Positions 31,301 through 38,812 of a stretch of 43,380 nt of DNA are shown here, one piece after another. The position numbers were made by a program, and so were the translations under genes. Every line of letters begins with the position of its first letter. Position 1 is the first letter of the stretch. Under the pieces are notes generated by a model. It was given only the letters and a program-made list of their open reading frames with translations, had not been told where the DNA came from and ran no database searches. Origin of the DNA: an uncultured Rhodospirillaceae bacterium (GTDB lineage Bacteria > Pseudomonadota > Alphaproteobacteria > Azospirillales > Azospirillaceae); contig CALBDS010000018.1 of assembly GCA_937927415.1 (NCBI GenBank), forward strand, positions 1-43,380, read 5' to 3'.

Positions 31301-32717
31301 AGCCGGCGAGGTGGCCGGCGTGGGCTTCGCCGGCGAGGATGACGCTCTCCAACTGGGCGCTGGAGAGCACGCCGCCAGTGACCAGGGCGGCGGGCAGGTG
31401 CGGGCGGTAGCGGGGCTTGGGCGGGGCGACTGCGGCCATGGCGGCGGACTGGACCAGCGGCGTCGGGTGCGGCTGGGCCCCGGGGATCATGATGGACTGG
31501 AGCGCGTAGGGCTCGTAGAGCGCGGCGGTGAGGCGGGCCCCCGCCTGCGGCGCCCAGTCGCGCGGCTCGTATTCCAACTCGACGACCGCCGGGCCGGACG
31601 CTGGCACCGGGACCACCGGCATGGTGGCCGCCCGGCGCAGGGGTCGTGCCACCATGGCGCGGGCCAGCACCGGCAACGGAGCCGCTGCCGACGCGGAAAC
31701 GGAAGCGCGCGGCGGCACGTCACGCCGGACCCAGTCCAGCAGCGTGGCGACGTCGGAGGCCATACCCGGCGAGGCCGGGAAGACCGCCGGGTCGTCGGCG
31801 GGCATACGGTCGATGACGGTCAGCCGGGTGTCCACCGTGGTGCCGTGGCGGGCGTAGACCGTCCCGTCGATGGCGGCGGAGAAGACGACGCGGCCCCGCT
31901 CCTGCAGGCGCACGAAGGCATCCCGCCACGCCGGATGCTCCGGCGCCAGCCCGGCGCCGGTGACGGCAACGAGGCGCCCGCCCTCGGCCAGGCGGGCCAG
32001 GGCCGAGGCGAGGTGGCGGACAGCGGCGTCGGCCACCCGGCCGTCCACCGCCGCCAGCGCCGAGAAGGGCGGGTTCATCAGCACGACCGTCGGCCGGACC
32101 GCGGCATCGAGATGGTCGTGGATGGCGGCGGCATCGAAGCGGGCCACCGGGACGCCGGGGAACAGGCGCTCCAGCAGGCCGGCACGGGTGTCCGCCAACT
32201 CGTTGAGGGCGAGGCTTGCCCCCGCCTGTTCGGCAAAGACGGCGAGCAGGCCGGTGCCGGCGGAGGGCTCCAGCACCCGATCGGCCGGGGTGAGGGCGGC
32301 GGCGGCAGCCACCACGCCGGCCAGCGGCAGCGGGGTGGAGAACTGCTGCCGGGCCTGGCTCTCCTCGGAGCGGCGGGTCTGGCTGGGCAGCAGCGCCGTC
32401 AGCCGCTCCAGCATGGCCAGGAACGCCGCCGGGCTGGCGGAACGGGCCAGCATGGCCGGGCCGAAGCGGCGCAGGAACAATACCTGCGCCGCTTCGCCGA
32501 CGTCGTAGGCCAGCTTCCAGCTCCAGGCGCCCTCGGCGTCGGAGCCGCCGAACGCCGCGGTCATCGCGGCGCGCAGCGTGCCGGCGTCGATGGCCCGGCC
32601 GCGTTCGAGGCCGGGCAGCAGCCGCTCCGCGGCGGCGAGCAGGGCCGCCGCGGTGTCCACCGGGGGCGGGGGACAGGGGGCGGCAGCATCGGTTCGGAGG
32701 TCGGCGGTCAGGGTCAT
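28350..32717 (-). CDS. Methyltransferase-strawberry notch helicase fusion (SNO-like)
   Basis: A very large protein, 1455 residues from the ATG at 32717. Region 1 (about 110-330) is a Rossmann methyltransferase fold with EPSAGTGLLAVFAE (about 145) and NPPF (about 214), the N6-adenine/Gln methylase motif. Region 2 (about 450-760) is a strawberry-notch-type helicase: WFLGDGTGAGKGRQVAGILL (about 500) and VIVFDESHALRNAGG (about 612). Region 3 (about 960-1250) is the SNO helicase C domain (GLGRSNRTNQAQPP). Such fusions are typical of plasmids and ICEs and are thought to remodel or protect entering DNA; this is inference. It has its own structured leader. Confidence 0.92.
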   Translation of the reverse strand: MTLTADLRTDAAAPCPPPPVDTAAALLAAAERLLPGLERGRAIDAGTLRAAMTAAFGGSDAEGAWSWKLAYDVGEAAQVLFLRRFGPAMLARSASPAAFLAMLERLTALLPSQTRRSEESQARQQFSTPLPLAGVVAAAAALTPADRVLEPSAGTGLLAVFAEQAGASLALNELADTRAGLLERLFPGVPVARFDAAAIHDHLDAAVRPTVVLMNPPFSALAAVDGRVADAAVRHLASALARLAEGGRLVAVTGAGLAPEHPAWRDAFVRLQERGRVVFSAAIDGTVYARHGTTVDTRLTVIDRMPADDPAVFPASPGMASDVATLLDWVRRDVPPRASVSASAAAPLPVLARAMVARPLRRAATMPVVPVPASGPAVVELEYEPRDWAPQAGARLTAALYEPYALQSIMIPGAQPHPTPLVQSAAMAAVAPPKPRYRPHLPAALVTGGVLSSAQLESVILAGEAHAGHLAGSWTVDETFDVVSAASDDAADTVWFRRGWFLGDGTGAGKGRQVAGILLDNWLKGRQRALWISKSDTLIEDARRDWSALGQEPLLVTPLSRFRPGTPVTLERGIVFTTYATLRGDGGEGAVPRVQQIVDWLGREFDGVIVFDESHALRNAGGTAGFGRDGGPVTPSQQGRAGLRLQHALPDARVLYVSATGATTVHNLAYAQRLGLWGGADFPFATRAEFVQAIEAGGVAAMEVLARDLKALGLYAARSLSFEGVRYEMVEHRLTPGQVAIYDAYAAAFQVIHTNLTAALEAANVTGASGTLNRAAKAAARSAFEGAKQRFFNHLISAMKTPTVLKSIERDIATGHAVVVQLVSTGEALMERRLSDIPTEEWDDLSIDVTPRELVLEYLSHSFPTQLHEPFTDADGTLSSRPVWRDGQPVPCREAVERRDRMIERLAALEPVPGALDQIVQRFGADMVAEVTGRSRRIVRKTGPGGDERLAVESRPGSANLAETQAFLDDEKRILVFSDAGGTGRSYHADLGAKNQRLRVHYLLEAGWKADAAIQGLGRSNRTNQAQPPLFRPVATDVRAEKRFLSTIARRLDTLGAITRGQRQTGGQGLFRADDNLESVYARAALRQLYGLLHAGKVEGCSLGAFEAATGLALCDRDGGLREELPPITTFLNRLLALTIGLQNTLFTVFEQLLAAKIEGAIASGTYDRGVETVVADSFTVTNRRTLYTHAATGAETRLFTLARRDRNQPLGLEEALEKGAGPQARLLVNARSGRAAVAVPAAGLMLDDGTVERRVRLLRPLERLTVTLAELTQSHWRPAEPETFATVWETEAATVPEFATSTLHLVTGLLLPVWQRLPDTNLRVVRLQTDDGERIIGRVVAPDALAEVERNFGSGGAAVPSAEQAWTALLEGRTVLHLADGLRLRRVTVMGTHRIELSGFSEGMVERLKALGLMSEIIAWTLRLFVPVGERGPAVFAALLARHPLLRVVDRTGP

Positions 32718-32720
32718 GGC

Positions 32721-32812
32721 GGAGGGTCCGGGAGAGCGGGGAGACCAGCGGCCGGCGGACGCTCTCTCGATCCGCTCCGGCTCACCCCGCCCCCGCCCTC
32801 CTCGCCCTCTAC
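32721..32812 (-). promoter_or_regulatory. Structured leader L4 upstream of the SNO gene
   Basis: Most divergent member of a four-copy family (see also 35664-35753, 38265-38350 and 39323-39410). The outer stem is GAGCGG (32734-32739) with CCGCTC (32772-32777), a different sequence from the GACGG-type stems of the other copies but in the same place. A CGGCCGGCGG block lies in the loop, and a pyrimidine tract GCCCTCCTCGCCCTCTACCC (purines on the mRNA) lies beyond. Confidence 0.45.
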
Positions 32813-33039
32813 CCGCCGCCGGGATCGAACGGCGGGTCGTAAAGCTCAAAGGCGTTCCCGTCGGCCAGATGCCCGAAGGGGGTGAGCACCACCTCGCCAC
32901 CGCGTTGCGCGACAGCGCACAGAATGAAGCGGGTCTCACCGGTGCGGGCGTCGGTGCCCTGCACCAACGCCAGGTCGCCGGCCGCCGCGGCGCGCAGCAG
33001 CGTCGCGAAATTCGCCTTCACGGAATCGGGAATCGACAT
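32809..33039 (-). CDS. Small ICE protein, DUF6117-like
   Basis: A 76-residue protein from the ATG at 33039, with TAGGAG ahead of it. MSIPDSVKANFATLLRAAAA, then LALVQGTDARTGETRFILCA and LTPFGHLADGNAFELYDPP. This resembles, from memory, the DUF6117 family of small proteins carried next to ParB/SNO genes on alphaproteobacterial elements. Function unknown. Its end lies in the SNO leader. Confidence 0.7.
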   Translation of the reverse strand: MSIPDSVKANFATLLRAAAAGDLALVQGTDARTGETRFILCAVAQRGGEVVLTPFGHLADGNAFELYDPPFDPGGG

Positions 33040-33060
33040 GGGGAGGCTCCTATAAGACAG

Positions 33061-33084
33061 GAGCCCGGCGCGGTGGCCGGGCTC
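33061..33084 (-). terminator. Strong intergenic hairpin
   Basis: Perfect 9-bp stem GAGCCCGGC-GCGGTG-GCCGGGCTC between the stop at 33112 and the next start at 33039. It shares its CCCGGC core with the hairpins at 38395-38414 and 39453-39474. On the minus strand it is followed by CTGTCTTATAG rather than a clean U-run, so it may terminate weakly or stabilise the upstream mRNA. Confidence 0.55.
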
Positions 33085-33111
33085 GACGAAGGATGGGATG
33101 GCGGGCACGGA

Positions 33112-33477
33112 TCAGGCGGAGGAGCCGAGGCGGCGTTCCGCCGCGCGGATGGCGGCCAGCGCCGCCCGGAACCGCGCGGTGCCACGCTCCTCGCCGAGGT
33201 CGGTGCTCAAAGCCACGGCCCGGCAGGCGGCGTGGATGTCGGCATCGCCGACCATCTCCGGCGCCAGCCGGGTCAGTGTGCCGTCGGTCTCGATCACGGT
33301 GCGGATCTCCTCCCGGACCTCCTCTTCGGCCAGGCGGAGCAGGACGTGCTCCCGCAGGATGTCCGGGTCGAGGAGAACGGCTCCCTGGCCGGCCGGGATC
33401 ACGATGACGATGGCCTCGGCGGTGATCACGAGGACCGGGACATCGGCGGCCAGGGCTGTAACGAAGGGCTCGGTCAT
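33112..33477 (-). CDS. Conserved-looking ICE protein of unknown function
   Basis: A 121-residue acidic protein. The ATG at 33477 follows a CTGGAGG site. N-terminal hydrophobic strands (VPVLVITAEAIVIVIPAG) precede a charged helical part (EEEVREEIRTVIETDG), and the tail RFRAALAAIRAAERRLGSSA forms one more helix. I recognise no family. It sits in the ParB-to-SNO cluster, probably co-transcribed with the following DUF6117-like gene. Confidence 0.65.
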   Translation of the reverse strand: MTEPFVTALAADVPVLVITAEAIVIVIPAGQGAVLLDPDILREHVLLRLAEEEVREEIRTVIETDGTLTRLAPEMVGDADIHAACRAVALSTDLGEERGTARFRAALAAIRAAERRLGSSA

Positions 33478-33504
33478 GACGAACCTCCAGCAACGGAGAC
33501 GGAG

Positions 33505-33528
33505 GCGGAGCGGCCGGAGCCGCTCCGC
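33505..33528 (-). terminator. Hairpin after the ParB-like gene
   Basis: Perfect 10-bp stem GCGGAGCGGC-CGGA-GCCGCTCCGC just downstream of the ParB stop on the minus strand. There is no U-run. It is probably a terminator or mRNA 3' stabiliser separating parB from the 121-residue gene. Confidence 0.55.
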
Positions 33529-33537
33529 AGTGTCACG

Positions 33538-35661
33538 TCACGCAGCGGCCGCCTCGGTGCGGTCCGCGTCGTCCCCGGCGGCCGGGATCTCCCCGGCGCC
33601 GGTCAGGAAGGCCGGCAGGGAGGCGTCGCCGCCCTCCGCATCGCCGTCCGCACCGGCATCAGCACCGGCCGCCGGCTCCAGCGGCCGGCGCAGCGGCTCG
33701 GGCAGCCAGCCGCTGCCGGCCAGCAGCCGCTCGGCCTCCTTGGCCATGTCCGGCTTGCGCAGGTGGTCGATCAGCTGCGCCGCCTCCGGACCTCGCGCCT
33801 CGCGCACCGCCTCCAGGATGCGCGCCTTCGGCACCCGGCCGAGGTAGCTGTCCACCGTCGCCGTCCAGCCGGCCGCCGCCATGTCGAGGCCGACCGCCCC
33901 GGCCAGCAGGTCGGCGTGGGCGGCGCGCTGCGGCGCCCGGTTCCACGGCTCGTGCACCGCGTTGACACCGAAGGAGACGCAGTGGGCGAACAGGGCGGCC
34001 CGGCTGTCGCCGTCGAACCCCACCAGCGTTTCCCACAGGGCGGCCGGTTCGCCCGGCAACTGGGTGCTCCAGGCGCGCTGGCGGGCGTCGATCGCCCGGG
34101 CCGCGGCGCTGGCGGCGAGGTCGGGCGGCTGCACCCCGAAGCCGGCGCTCTTCAGCTCCAGCTCCAGGCAGGAGGCGCCGGGGCGCTGGGTGAAGGTGCG
34201 CAGGCACAGCGCGTGCAGCGCCGCCAGGAAGGCGGTGTCGGGGTCGTTGGCCAACGCGTCGCGCAGCGCCAGGGTGCGGTGCACGCTCAGCTCGATCAGC
34301 AGCCGCTCGGGCAGCGGGCGCAGCCCCTCGTCCTCCTCCGCGGTGGCCACCCCCGTGACCGGCACCGGGGCCGACACGCTGGCACCGCCGATGATGGCGG
34401 CCGGCTGGGCGGCCACCGCCCCGCCCGCCGGGGTAGTGACGGGGCCCTCACCGTCCGGCGGGAGAGCCGGAGCCACCGGTTCGACCGGTGCCTCGTCCTC
34501 CGGCCGCACGTAGCCGCGGTCGACCTGGAGCCCGCCCTCGACGTCGACGCTGATGAACACCCCGGCCCGCGCCACTTCGGCCGTCTCGTAGACCAGCGGC
34601 CGCTCCTCCAGCGCCCGCAGTTCCAGGTCGATCTCGGCGAAGCGCCGTGCCACCCGATCCAGCTCCTCCGCTTCCGCCGGCTCGCTCGCCTCCAGCCGCT
34701 CGTACTCGGCGTGCAGCGCGTCGTAGGTGGCCTGCTCCGCCTCGCTCAGCGGCACCGGCTCGCCGGCCAGACGACGCAGCCCCCGGCTGTGCCCGTAGGG
34801 GAAGGCCAGCGCCACCTCCACCCACGTCCAGCCCTCCGCCCGCACCGTGGCGGCCTCGGCCTCCAGCTTCTCGGCGACCAGCCGGTCGAGCAGCGCCGGG
34901 TCCTGCAGCCAGCCGCCGTCGTCGTGCTGGAACAGGTCGCGCATCACCGCCCCGCCGGCCGCCTCGTAGGCCTCCACGCCGACGAACAGCGCCCGCTTGT
35001 CCGACGCCCGCACCGCGCCTTCGGTGAGGAGCCGGCGGATCTGGTAGGGCTCGCGGCTGTAGGCGCGCGACAGCGCCTCCCACACCTGCTCCTGGCGGGC
35101 GTGGTCGCCGCTGACGGTGAAGGCCATCAGCTGGTCCAGCGTCATGCGGTCCTCGGCGTAGGCGTCGAGCAGCGCCGGCGCTGCGGCGGCCAGCTTGAGG
35201 CGCTGCTTCACCACGCCGGGGGCGACGAAGAAGCGGGCGGCGATCTCCTCCTCGCCGAGCCCGGCCTCGCGCAGGGTCTGGAAGGCGCGGAACTGGTCGA
35301 GCGGGTGCAGCGGGGCGCGCTGCACATTCTCGGCCAGCGAGTCCTCCTCGGCCAAACCAGCGTCGCGGACGACGCAGGGCACCGGCTGGGTCTTGCTCAT
35401 GCGCTTCTGCTTGACCAGCAGTTCCAGCGCCCGGAAGCGGCGGCCACCGACCGGCACCTCGAAGACGCCGGTCTCGGCGCCCTCGGCGTCGAGCACCGGG
35501 CGGACGGCGAGGCTGTGCAGCAGGGTGCGCCGGGCGATGTCCTCGGCGAGCTCCTCGATGGAGACGCCGGCCTTGACCTTGCGGACGTTGGCCTGGGACA
35601 GCACCAGCTTGTTGAAGGGGATGTCGCGCGAGGTGTTGAGGACGATCTTGGGCGTGGCCAT
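33538..35661 (-). CDS. Large ParB/Spo0J-like protein of the element
   Basis: 707 residues from MATPKIVLNTSRDIPFNKLV at 35661. The ParB/Srx nuclease-like domain is at about 10-110 (VGGRRFRALELLVKQ and DSLAENVQRAPLHPLDQFRA boxes). An HTH follows (EEEIAARFFVAPGVVKQRLK, about 148-168). The remaining 500 residues are Ala/Glu-rich with a variable linker (about 410-460). ParB-like proteins of this length, next to SNO and ArdC genes, are common on alphaproteobacterial ICEs. No ParA is adjacent, so a role in DNA processing or establishment is more likely than classical partition. It has structured leader L1. Confidence 0.88.
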   Translation of the reverse strand: MATPKIVLNTSRDIPFNKLVLSQANVRKVKAGVSIEELAEDIARRTLLHSLAVRPVLDAEGAETGVFEVPVGGRRFRALELLVKQKRMSKTQPVPCVVRDAGLAEEDSLAENVQRAPLHPLDQFRAFQTLREAGLGEEEIAARFFVAPGVVKQRLKLAAAAPALLDAYAEDRMTLDQLMAFTVSGDHARQEQVWEALSRAYSREPYQIRRLLTEGAVRASDKRALFVGVEAYEAAGGAVMRDLFQHDDGGWLQDPALLDRLVAEKLEAEAATVRAEGWTWVEVALAFPYGHSRGLRRLAGEPVPLSEAEQATYDALHAEYERLEASEPAEAEELDRVARRFAEIDLELRALEERPLVYETAEVARAGVFISVDVEGGLQVDRGYVRPEDEAPVEPVAPALPPDGEGPVTTPAGGAVAAQPAAIIGGASVSAPVPVTGVATAEEDEGLRPLPERLLIELSVHRTLALRDALANDPDTAFLAALHALCLRTFTQRPGASCLELELKSAGFGVQPPDLAASAAARAIDARQRAWSTQLPGEPAALWETLVGFDGDSRAALFAHCVSFGVNAVHEPWNRAPQRAAHADLLAGAVGLDMAAAGWTATVDSYLGRVPKARILEAVREARGPEAAQLIDHLRKPDMAKEAERLLAGSGWLPEPLRRPLEPAAGADAGADGDAEGGDASLPAFLTGAGEIPAAGDDADRTEAAAA

Positions 35662-35663
35662 GT

Positions 35664-35753
35664 CGGGTTCTCCGCGACGGACGGCCGGGAGCCTCTCTCC
35701 CAACCTCCTCATCCGTCACCCCGATGTCCGCCCTCCTTTCCCTCTTCCCTGCG
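35664..35753 (-). promoter_or_regulatory. Structured leader L1 upstream of the ParB-like gene
   Basis: The outer stem is GACGGA (35676-35681) with TCCGTC (35712-35717). CGGCCGGGAGCCTCTCTCCC lies in the loop, and a purine-rich mRNA tract (GCCCTCCTTTCCCTCTTCCC on the plus strand, 35729-35748) lies 5'. On the mRNA a GGAGA ribosome-site-like sequence follows the stem directly, ahead of the ATG at 35661. The same layout recurs in leaders L2 and L3. Confidence 0.55.
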
Positions 35754-35870
35754 GCACAGTTCCGCAAGCGGCCGGCGCTCCCCATCCTGCCCGAACGGCC
35801 GCTTGCCGGGGAGCACTGCCATGCGCATCATCCCGCCCGGGGCAGCAGAAGCCTTTGGGGAGGGTAAGCA

Positions 35871-36059
35871 TTGTTCGTGGTGGACGAGGCGATGGCCACG
35901 GCGGTGCGCCGGGCTTTTGACGAACGGGGCGAATGGCCGGCGGTGGCGGAACTGCGGCGCCACGTGTGCATCGACGACAACACCGAGGCCCTGCGGGTGG
36001 TGCGGACCATCGCCTCGTGGCGCCGTTCCCCGGAGGCGTCCGAGCGGCCGCCCGCCTGA
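35871..36059 (+). CDS. Small ICE protein of unknown function
   Basis: A 62-residue protein starting at TTG 35871, 6 bases after GGGGAGGG. The N-terminus FVVDEAMATAVRRAFDERGE with the helical AVAELRRHVCIDDNTEALRV looks like a compact helical protein seen on related elements, as I recall. It is the only plus-strand gene between 21.4 and 39.7 kb, facing away from parB. Function unknown. Confidence 0.6.
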   Translation: MFVVDEAMATAVRRAFDERGEWPAVAELRRHVCIDDNTEALRVVRTIASWRRSPEASERPPA

Positions 36060-36071
36060 ACGCCCGGTCCG

Positions 36072-36299
36072 TCACCGTCCTGTCGTGACGGACCGCCTCA
36101 CCCGCACCGCGCGCCGGCGATCGAGGATGCGGACGTCGTCGCAGGGGCTGTCTTCCGATCGCCGCAGGGCGATCCCGCGCGCCTCGGCGCGGCCGGCCGC
36201 TTCGACCGCATAGGTCTCGGTCCTGTACACCGTACCGGCGTTCGAGAACACGACCTCGACCACGAAACGGGGCGCGGCCGGCTGTTTCACAGGGGTCAT
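36072..36299 (-). CDS. Small protein of unknown function
   Basis: A 75-residue protein from the ATG at 36299, with CGGAGGATG ahead. RFVVEVVFSNAGTVYRTETY and AVEAAGRAEARGIALRRSED suggest an alternating strand-helix fold; the tail is very basic (RRRAVRVRRSVTTGR). I do not recognise a family. It converges with the small plus-strand gene at 35871 (12-base gap between stops) and follows the PP-loop gene by 73 bases. Confidence 0.6.
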   Translation of the reverse strand: MTPVKQPAAPRFVVEVVFSNAGTVYRTETYAVEAAGRAEARGIALRRSEDSPCDDVRILDRRRAVRVRRSVTTGR

Positions 36300-36372
36300 C
36301 ACACATCCTCCGGCAAGGGCTGCGTCGGGAAGGGAGGCAGGGCCGGCTTGGCGGCAGCAACGCAGGGGGGCA

Positions 36373-37320
36373 TTACACACCGCACAGGCCCTCGCATTCG
36401 TTGGGCCAGAGATCGAGCTGGCCGCGGTCGGCATCGGTGGTCAGATCCGCCTCGTCGAGCGGTATGGCGGAGCGGTGGAGATAGACCTCGCCGCGGATCC
36501 CCCGGAACCCCGTGCGGATGGCGCGGTCCACCGCCACGGCGTCGGCCCAGGCGTCGGGATCGCCGTCGCGCAGCCGCCGCCAGTGGGCGTCGGAGTGGAA
36601 GGGGCAGCCGATGCAGGCGCTGCGGGGCGGCTCCGGATAGCCGTGCCGGGCCAGCCAGAGCAGGCAGTCGCGCCGCGTCATCCGCCGCTCGACCAGCGGC
36701 CAGCGGTTGACCTGCCAGCCCTCGGCCGACGGCTTCATGCGCGCCGCCTCCTCGAGCGAAATCCCCAGCCACGCCTCCACCACCGGGGTCTTGGGCGAGC
36801 GCCGGCCGGCGATCCCGGCCAGGTCGCGCACCTTCCGCCGGATCGGCACCACCTTATAGGTGCTGGTGCACTGCCTGCGGATCATGCCGATGGTGACGCG
36901 GCCGGCCGGCAGGACGCGCGTGCCGACGACGACCGTCCCGCCCTGGCCGTCCTCGCCGACGAGCGGGACCACGGTCCCGGGCGGGATGACGGTGCGGGTG
37001 TAGGCGGGGATCGAGGCCCCGCGTTGCCCCCGCGCCCCGGCCAGGAGGTCGGCCCGGAGATCGCCGGCCGAGACGACGTGGACCGGGAAGGGCAGCACGC
37101 CCGGCGCCATCAGCCAGGCGAGGTGGCGGTAGACCGCCCGCGGTTCCCAACCGGTGTCGGCGAAGACGGCACAATCGGGCATCGGGCCGATGATGCCGTG
37201 CGCCGCCATCAGGGCCAGGGTGGTGGACTGGACGCCGGCGCCGAGGCTGAGGACGCGCAGCCGGATTGCCTCCACCGCCGGCTCGGGCGGCGGGCACCGT
37301 AAGGAGAGCGCGCCCATCAC
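36373..37320 (-). CDS. PP-loop (PAPS reductase/DndC-like) protein
   Basis: A 315-residue protein. The PP-loop is LSLGAGVQSTTLALMA (about 24-39), with FADTGWEPRAVYRHL after it. Cysteines appear in RRQCTSTYKVVPIRRKVR and SACIGCPFHSD, and the C-terminus is ECEGLCGV, so an Fe-S cluster or thiol chemistry is plausible. The start is GTG 37320 overlapping the ardC stop (GTGA), or ATG 37317. Such proteins on phages and ICEs are annotated as phosphoadenosine phosphosulfate reductases; on this element modification of nucleic acid or nucleotide is likelier than sulfate assimilation, but that is inference. Confidence 0.85.
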   Translation of the reverse strand: MMGALSLRCPPPEPAVEAIRLRVLSLGAGVQSTTLALMAAHGIIGPMPDCAVFADTGWEPRAVYRHLAWLMAPGVLPFPVHVVSAGDLRADLLAGARGQRGASIPAYTRTVIPPGTVVPLVGEDGQGGTVVVGTRVLPAGRVTIGMIRRQCTSTYKVVPIRRKVRDLAGIAGRRSPKTPVVEAWLGISLEEAARMKPSAEGWQVNRWPLVERRMTRRDCLLWLARHGYPEPPRSACIGCPFHSDAHWRRLRDGDPDAWADAVAVDRAIRTGFRGIRGEVYLHRSAIPLDEADLTTDADRGQLDLWPNECEGLCGV

Positions 37321-38261
37321 GCGGACTCCCGCCCGTCACCGGCCACGGGGACGGTTTCGGGCAGGAAGCCGAGGAGATGGTCGGCCGCCTTGCTGGCTTG
37401 GCTGGCGGCGCGGACGATGGCATGATTGTCCGCGCGAAGGACGTCCAACCACGCCCCAAGGTAATCGGCGTGGCGGACGGTGGGGACGATGCCGAGCGCC
37501 GCGCAGAGAAAGGCGGCCGAAATTTCGGCAATCAGTTCCTCGAAAGCGTACTTGCGGGAGCCGAAGGATCCGGATAGATCCCTGTTCAACCTTTCCGGGT
37601 GGCCACTGCTGTGACTCAGCTCATGGAGGGTGGTTCTGTGCCAGTTGACGGGCTCGAAGAAGGCCTGCGGAGGCGGTACCTGCACGTAGTCGTGCTGGGG
37701 ACTGTAGAAGGCCCGGGTGCCGCCGATGCGGACATCCACACCGCTGGCGCGGATCAGCGCCTCGGCCCGCGGCAGGATCAGCCCCTCCGGGATCGGCGGC
37801 GGCGCCACGGCGATGCCGTCGGGCAGGTCCTCGCATTGGTCGCAGTTGAAGACGGTGAAGCGCTTCAGGAAGGGGACCGCCTGGGGCTCGTCCCCGGTGT
37901 CCCGCGCGCGCCGGCGCTCGTCGTCGGGGATGAAGCGGTCGGCGTAGACGACGGTGGTGCCGCGCTCGCCCTTGCGGACGTGGCCGCCCAGAGCCAGGGC
38001 CTGACGGAACGTGAGCCAGCCCTGGCCGGAGAAGCCGCGGGCGACGACGGCGCCCCACAGGATGAGCACGTTCACGCCCGTGTAGGCGCGGCCGGTGGCG
38101 GCGTTGCGCGGAAGGCCGAGCGGGGCGGCGGCCGGGGTTCCCCAGGGCTGCACCCAGGGCAGCCGGCCGGCCTCCAGCTCGGCGATGATGCGGGCGGTGA
38201 TCTCGGCGTAGAGGCTGGTCCGGTCGGAACCGGCGCGGGCGGTTGGCGCGGCGTCGGGCAT
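37317..38261 (-). CDS. ardC: ArdC-like antirestriction protein (DUF1738 and zincin)
   Basis: A 314-residue protein from the ATG at 38261. The N-terminal ArdC/DUF1738 ssDNA-binding domain (about 15-135) has LYAEITARIIAELEAGRLPW and NVLILWGAVVARGF. The C-terminal metallopeptidase has HELSHSSGH (about 211-219), the zincin HExxH...H pattern. ArdC proteins protect entering DNA from host restriction during conjugation. It is preceded by leader L2 and coupled to the PP-loop gene downstream. Confidence 0.93.
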   Translation of the reverse strand: MPDAAPTARAGSDRTSLYAEITARIIAELEAGRLPWVQPWGTPAAAPLGLPRNAATGRAYTGVNVLILWGAVVARGFSGQGWLTFRQALALGGHVRKGERGTTVVYADRFIPDDERRRARDTGDEPQAVPFLKRFTVFNCDQCEDLPDGIAVAPPPIPEGLILPRAEALIRASGVDVRIGGTRAFYSPQHDYVQVPPPQAFFEPVNWHRTTLHELSHSSGHPERLNRDLSGSFGSRKYAFEELIAEISAAFLCAALGIVPTVRHADYLGAWLDVLRADNHAIVRAASQASKAADHLLGFLPETVPVAGDGRESA

Positions 38262-38264
38262 GGC

Positions 38265-38350
38265 GGGTCTCCGCGACGGGCCGGCCGGAAGCCTGTCCTC
38301 CAGCCCCCAAGTCCGTCGCGAACACCGCCTCCGCCCTCTCCCTCTTCCCG
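38265..38350 (-). promoter_or_regulatory. Structured leader L2 upstream of ardC
   Basis: Perfect 8-bp outer stem CGCGACGG (38272-38279) with CCGTCGCG (38313-38320). CCGGCCGGAAGCCTGTCCTC lies in the loop, and a purine-rich mRNA tract lies 5' (CCGCCCTCTCCCTCTTCCCG on the plus strand, 38331-38350). The mRNA reads CGCGGAGACC between stem and ATG, placing the ribosome site at the stem's edge. This could make translation depend on folding, or on reading from single-stranded DNA. Confidence 0.6.
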
Positions 38351-38381
38351 GCACCCGCCCCTGCCGGCCGGCAGGACGGCC

Positions 38382-38414
38382 AAACAAAAAAATGGCCCGG
38401 CGCTGACGCCGGGC
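38382..38414 (-). terminator. Rho-independent terminator after the DUF6915 gene
   Basis: Perfect 8-bp GC stem GCCCGGCG-CTGA-CGCCGGGC, followed on the minus strand by a T-rich run (ATTTTTTTGTTT). It lies 27 bases beyond the stop of the DUF6915-like gene and ahead of the ardC leader, so ardC has its own transcription start. Confidence 0.88.
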
Positions 38415-38441
38415 TGGTCGAGATGGAAAGGGGACGGGCCG

Positions 38442-38801
38442 TCAGCTGCCGTCGCCGGGATCGACGCCGGGGTGCAGGGGCCGGGCCCGGCCCATCCAGG
38501 GTTCCGGCCGGAGACAGCGCACCCAGTCGGCGAAGCCGGGGATGAAGCCGAGGTCCTCGCGGACGTGTTGCTCCCCGATCAGCCGCACCGGCACGACGCG
38601 GCCGGTGGACAGCGTCAGCGTGACGCCGTACAGCGTCTCCAGCAGAAAAATGCCCTCCGCGTGATGGCGCAGGGCCCGGTGGCGGAAGTCAGCTACAATC
38701 GCTTTCGAGCCGTCCATCCACTGGTGCAGGGCCATGTACTCGTCCGCCGTCCCTCCCCAGGTGCGCGCCGACGACAGGGCGTGATGATACGCGTGCGCCA
38801 T
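38442..38801 (-). CDS. DUF6915-like ICE protein
   Basis: A 119-residue protein from the ATG at 38801 (GGGGG site). MAHAYHHALSSARTWGGTAD, HQWMDGSKAIVADFRHRALRHH, and IGEQHVREDLGFIPGFADWV with PWMGR follow a pattern I recall as DUF6915. Histidine-rich, function unknown. It follows the DUF6878-like gene by 11 bases. A decayed copy of its 3' end lies at 39501-39640. Confidence 0.75.
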   Translation of the reverse strand: MAHAYHHALSSARTWGGTADEYMALHQWMDGSKAIVADFRHRALRHHAEGIFLLETLYGVTLTLSTGRVVPVRLIGEQHVREDLGFIPGFADWVRCLRPEPWMGRARPLHPGVDPGDGS

Positions 38802-38812
38802 GGTAGCCCCCT

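Noticed and set aside
29715..36213. Plus-strand open frames of over 1000 codons opposite the SNO and ParB-like genes
   Set aside because: Shadows of the minus-strand genes, rich in Gly, Arg, His and Gln, with no domains, and running across real gene boundaries.
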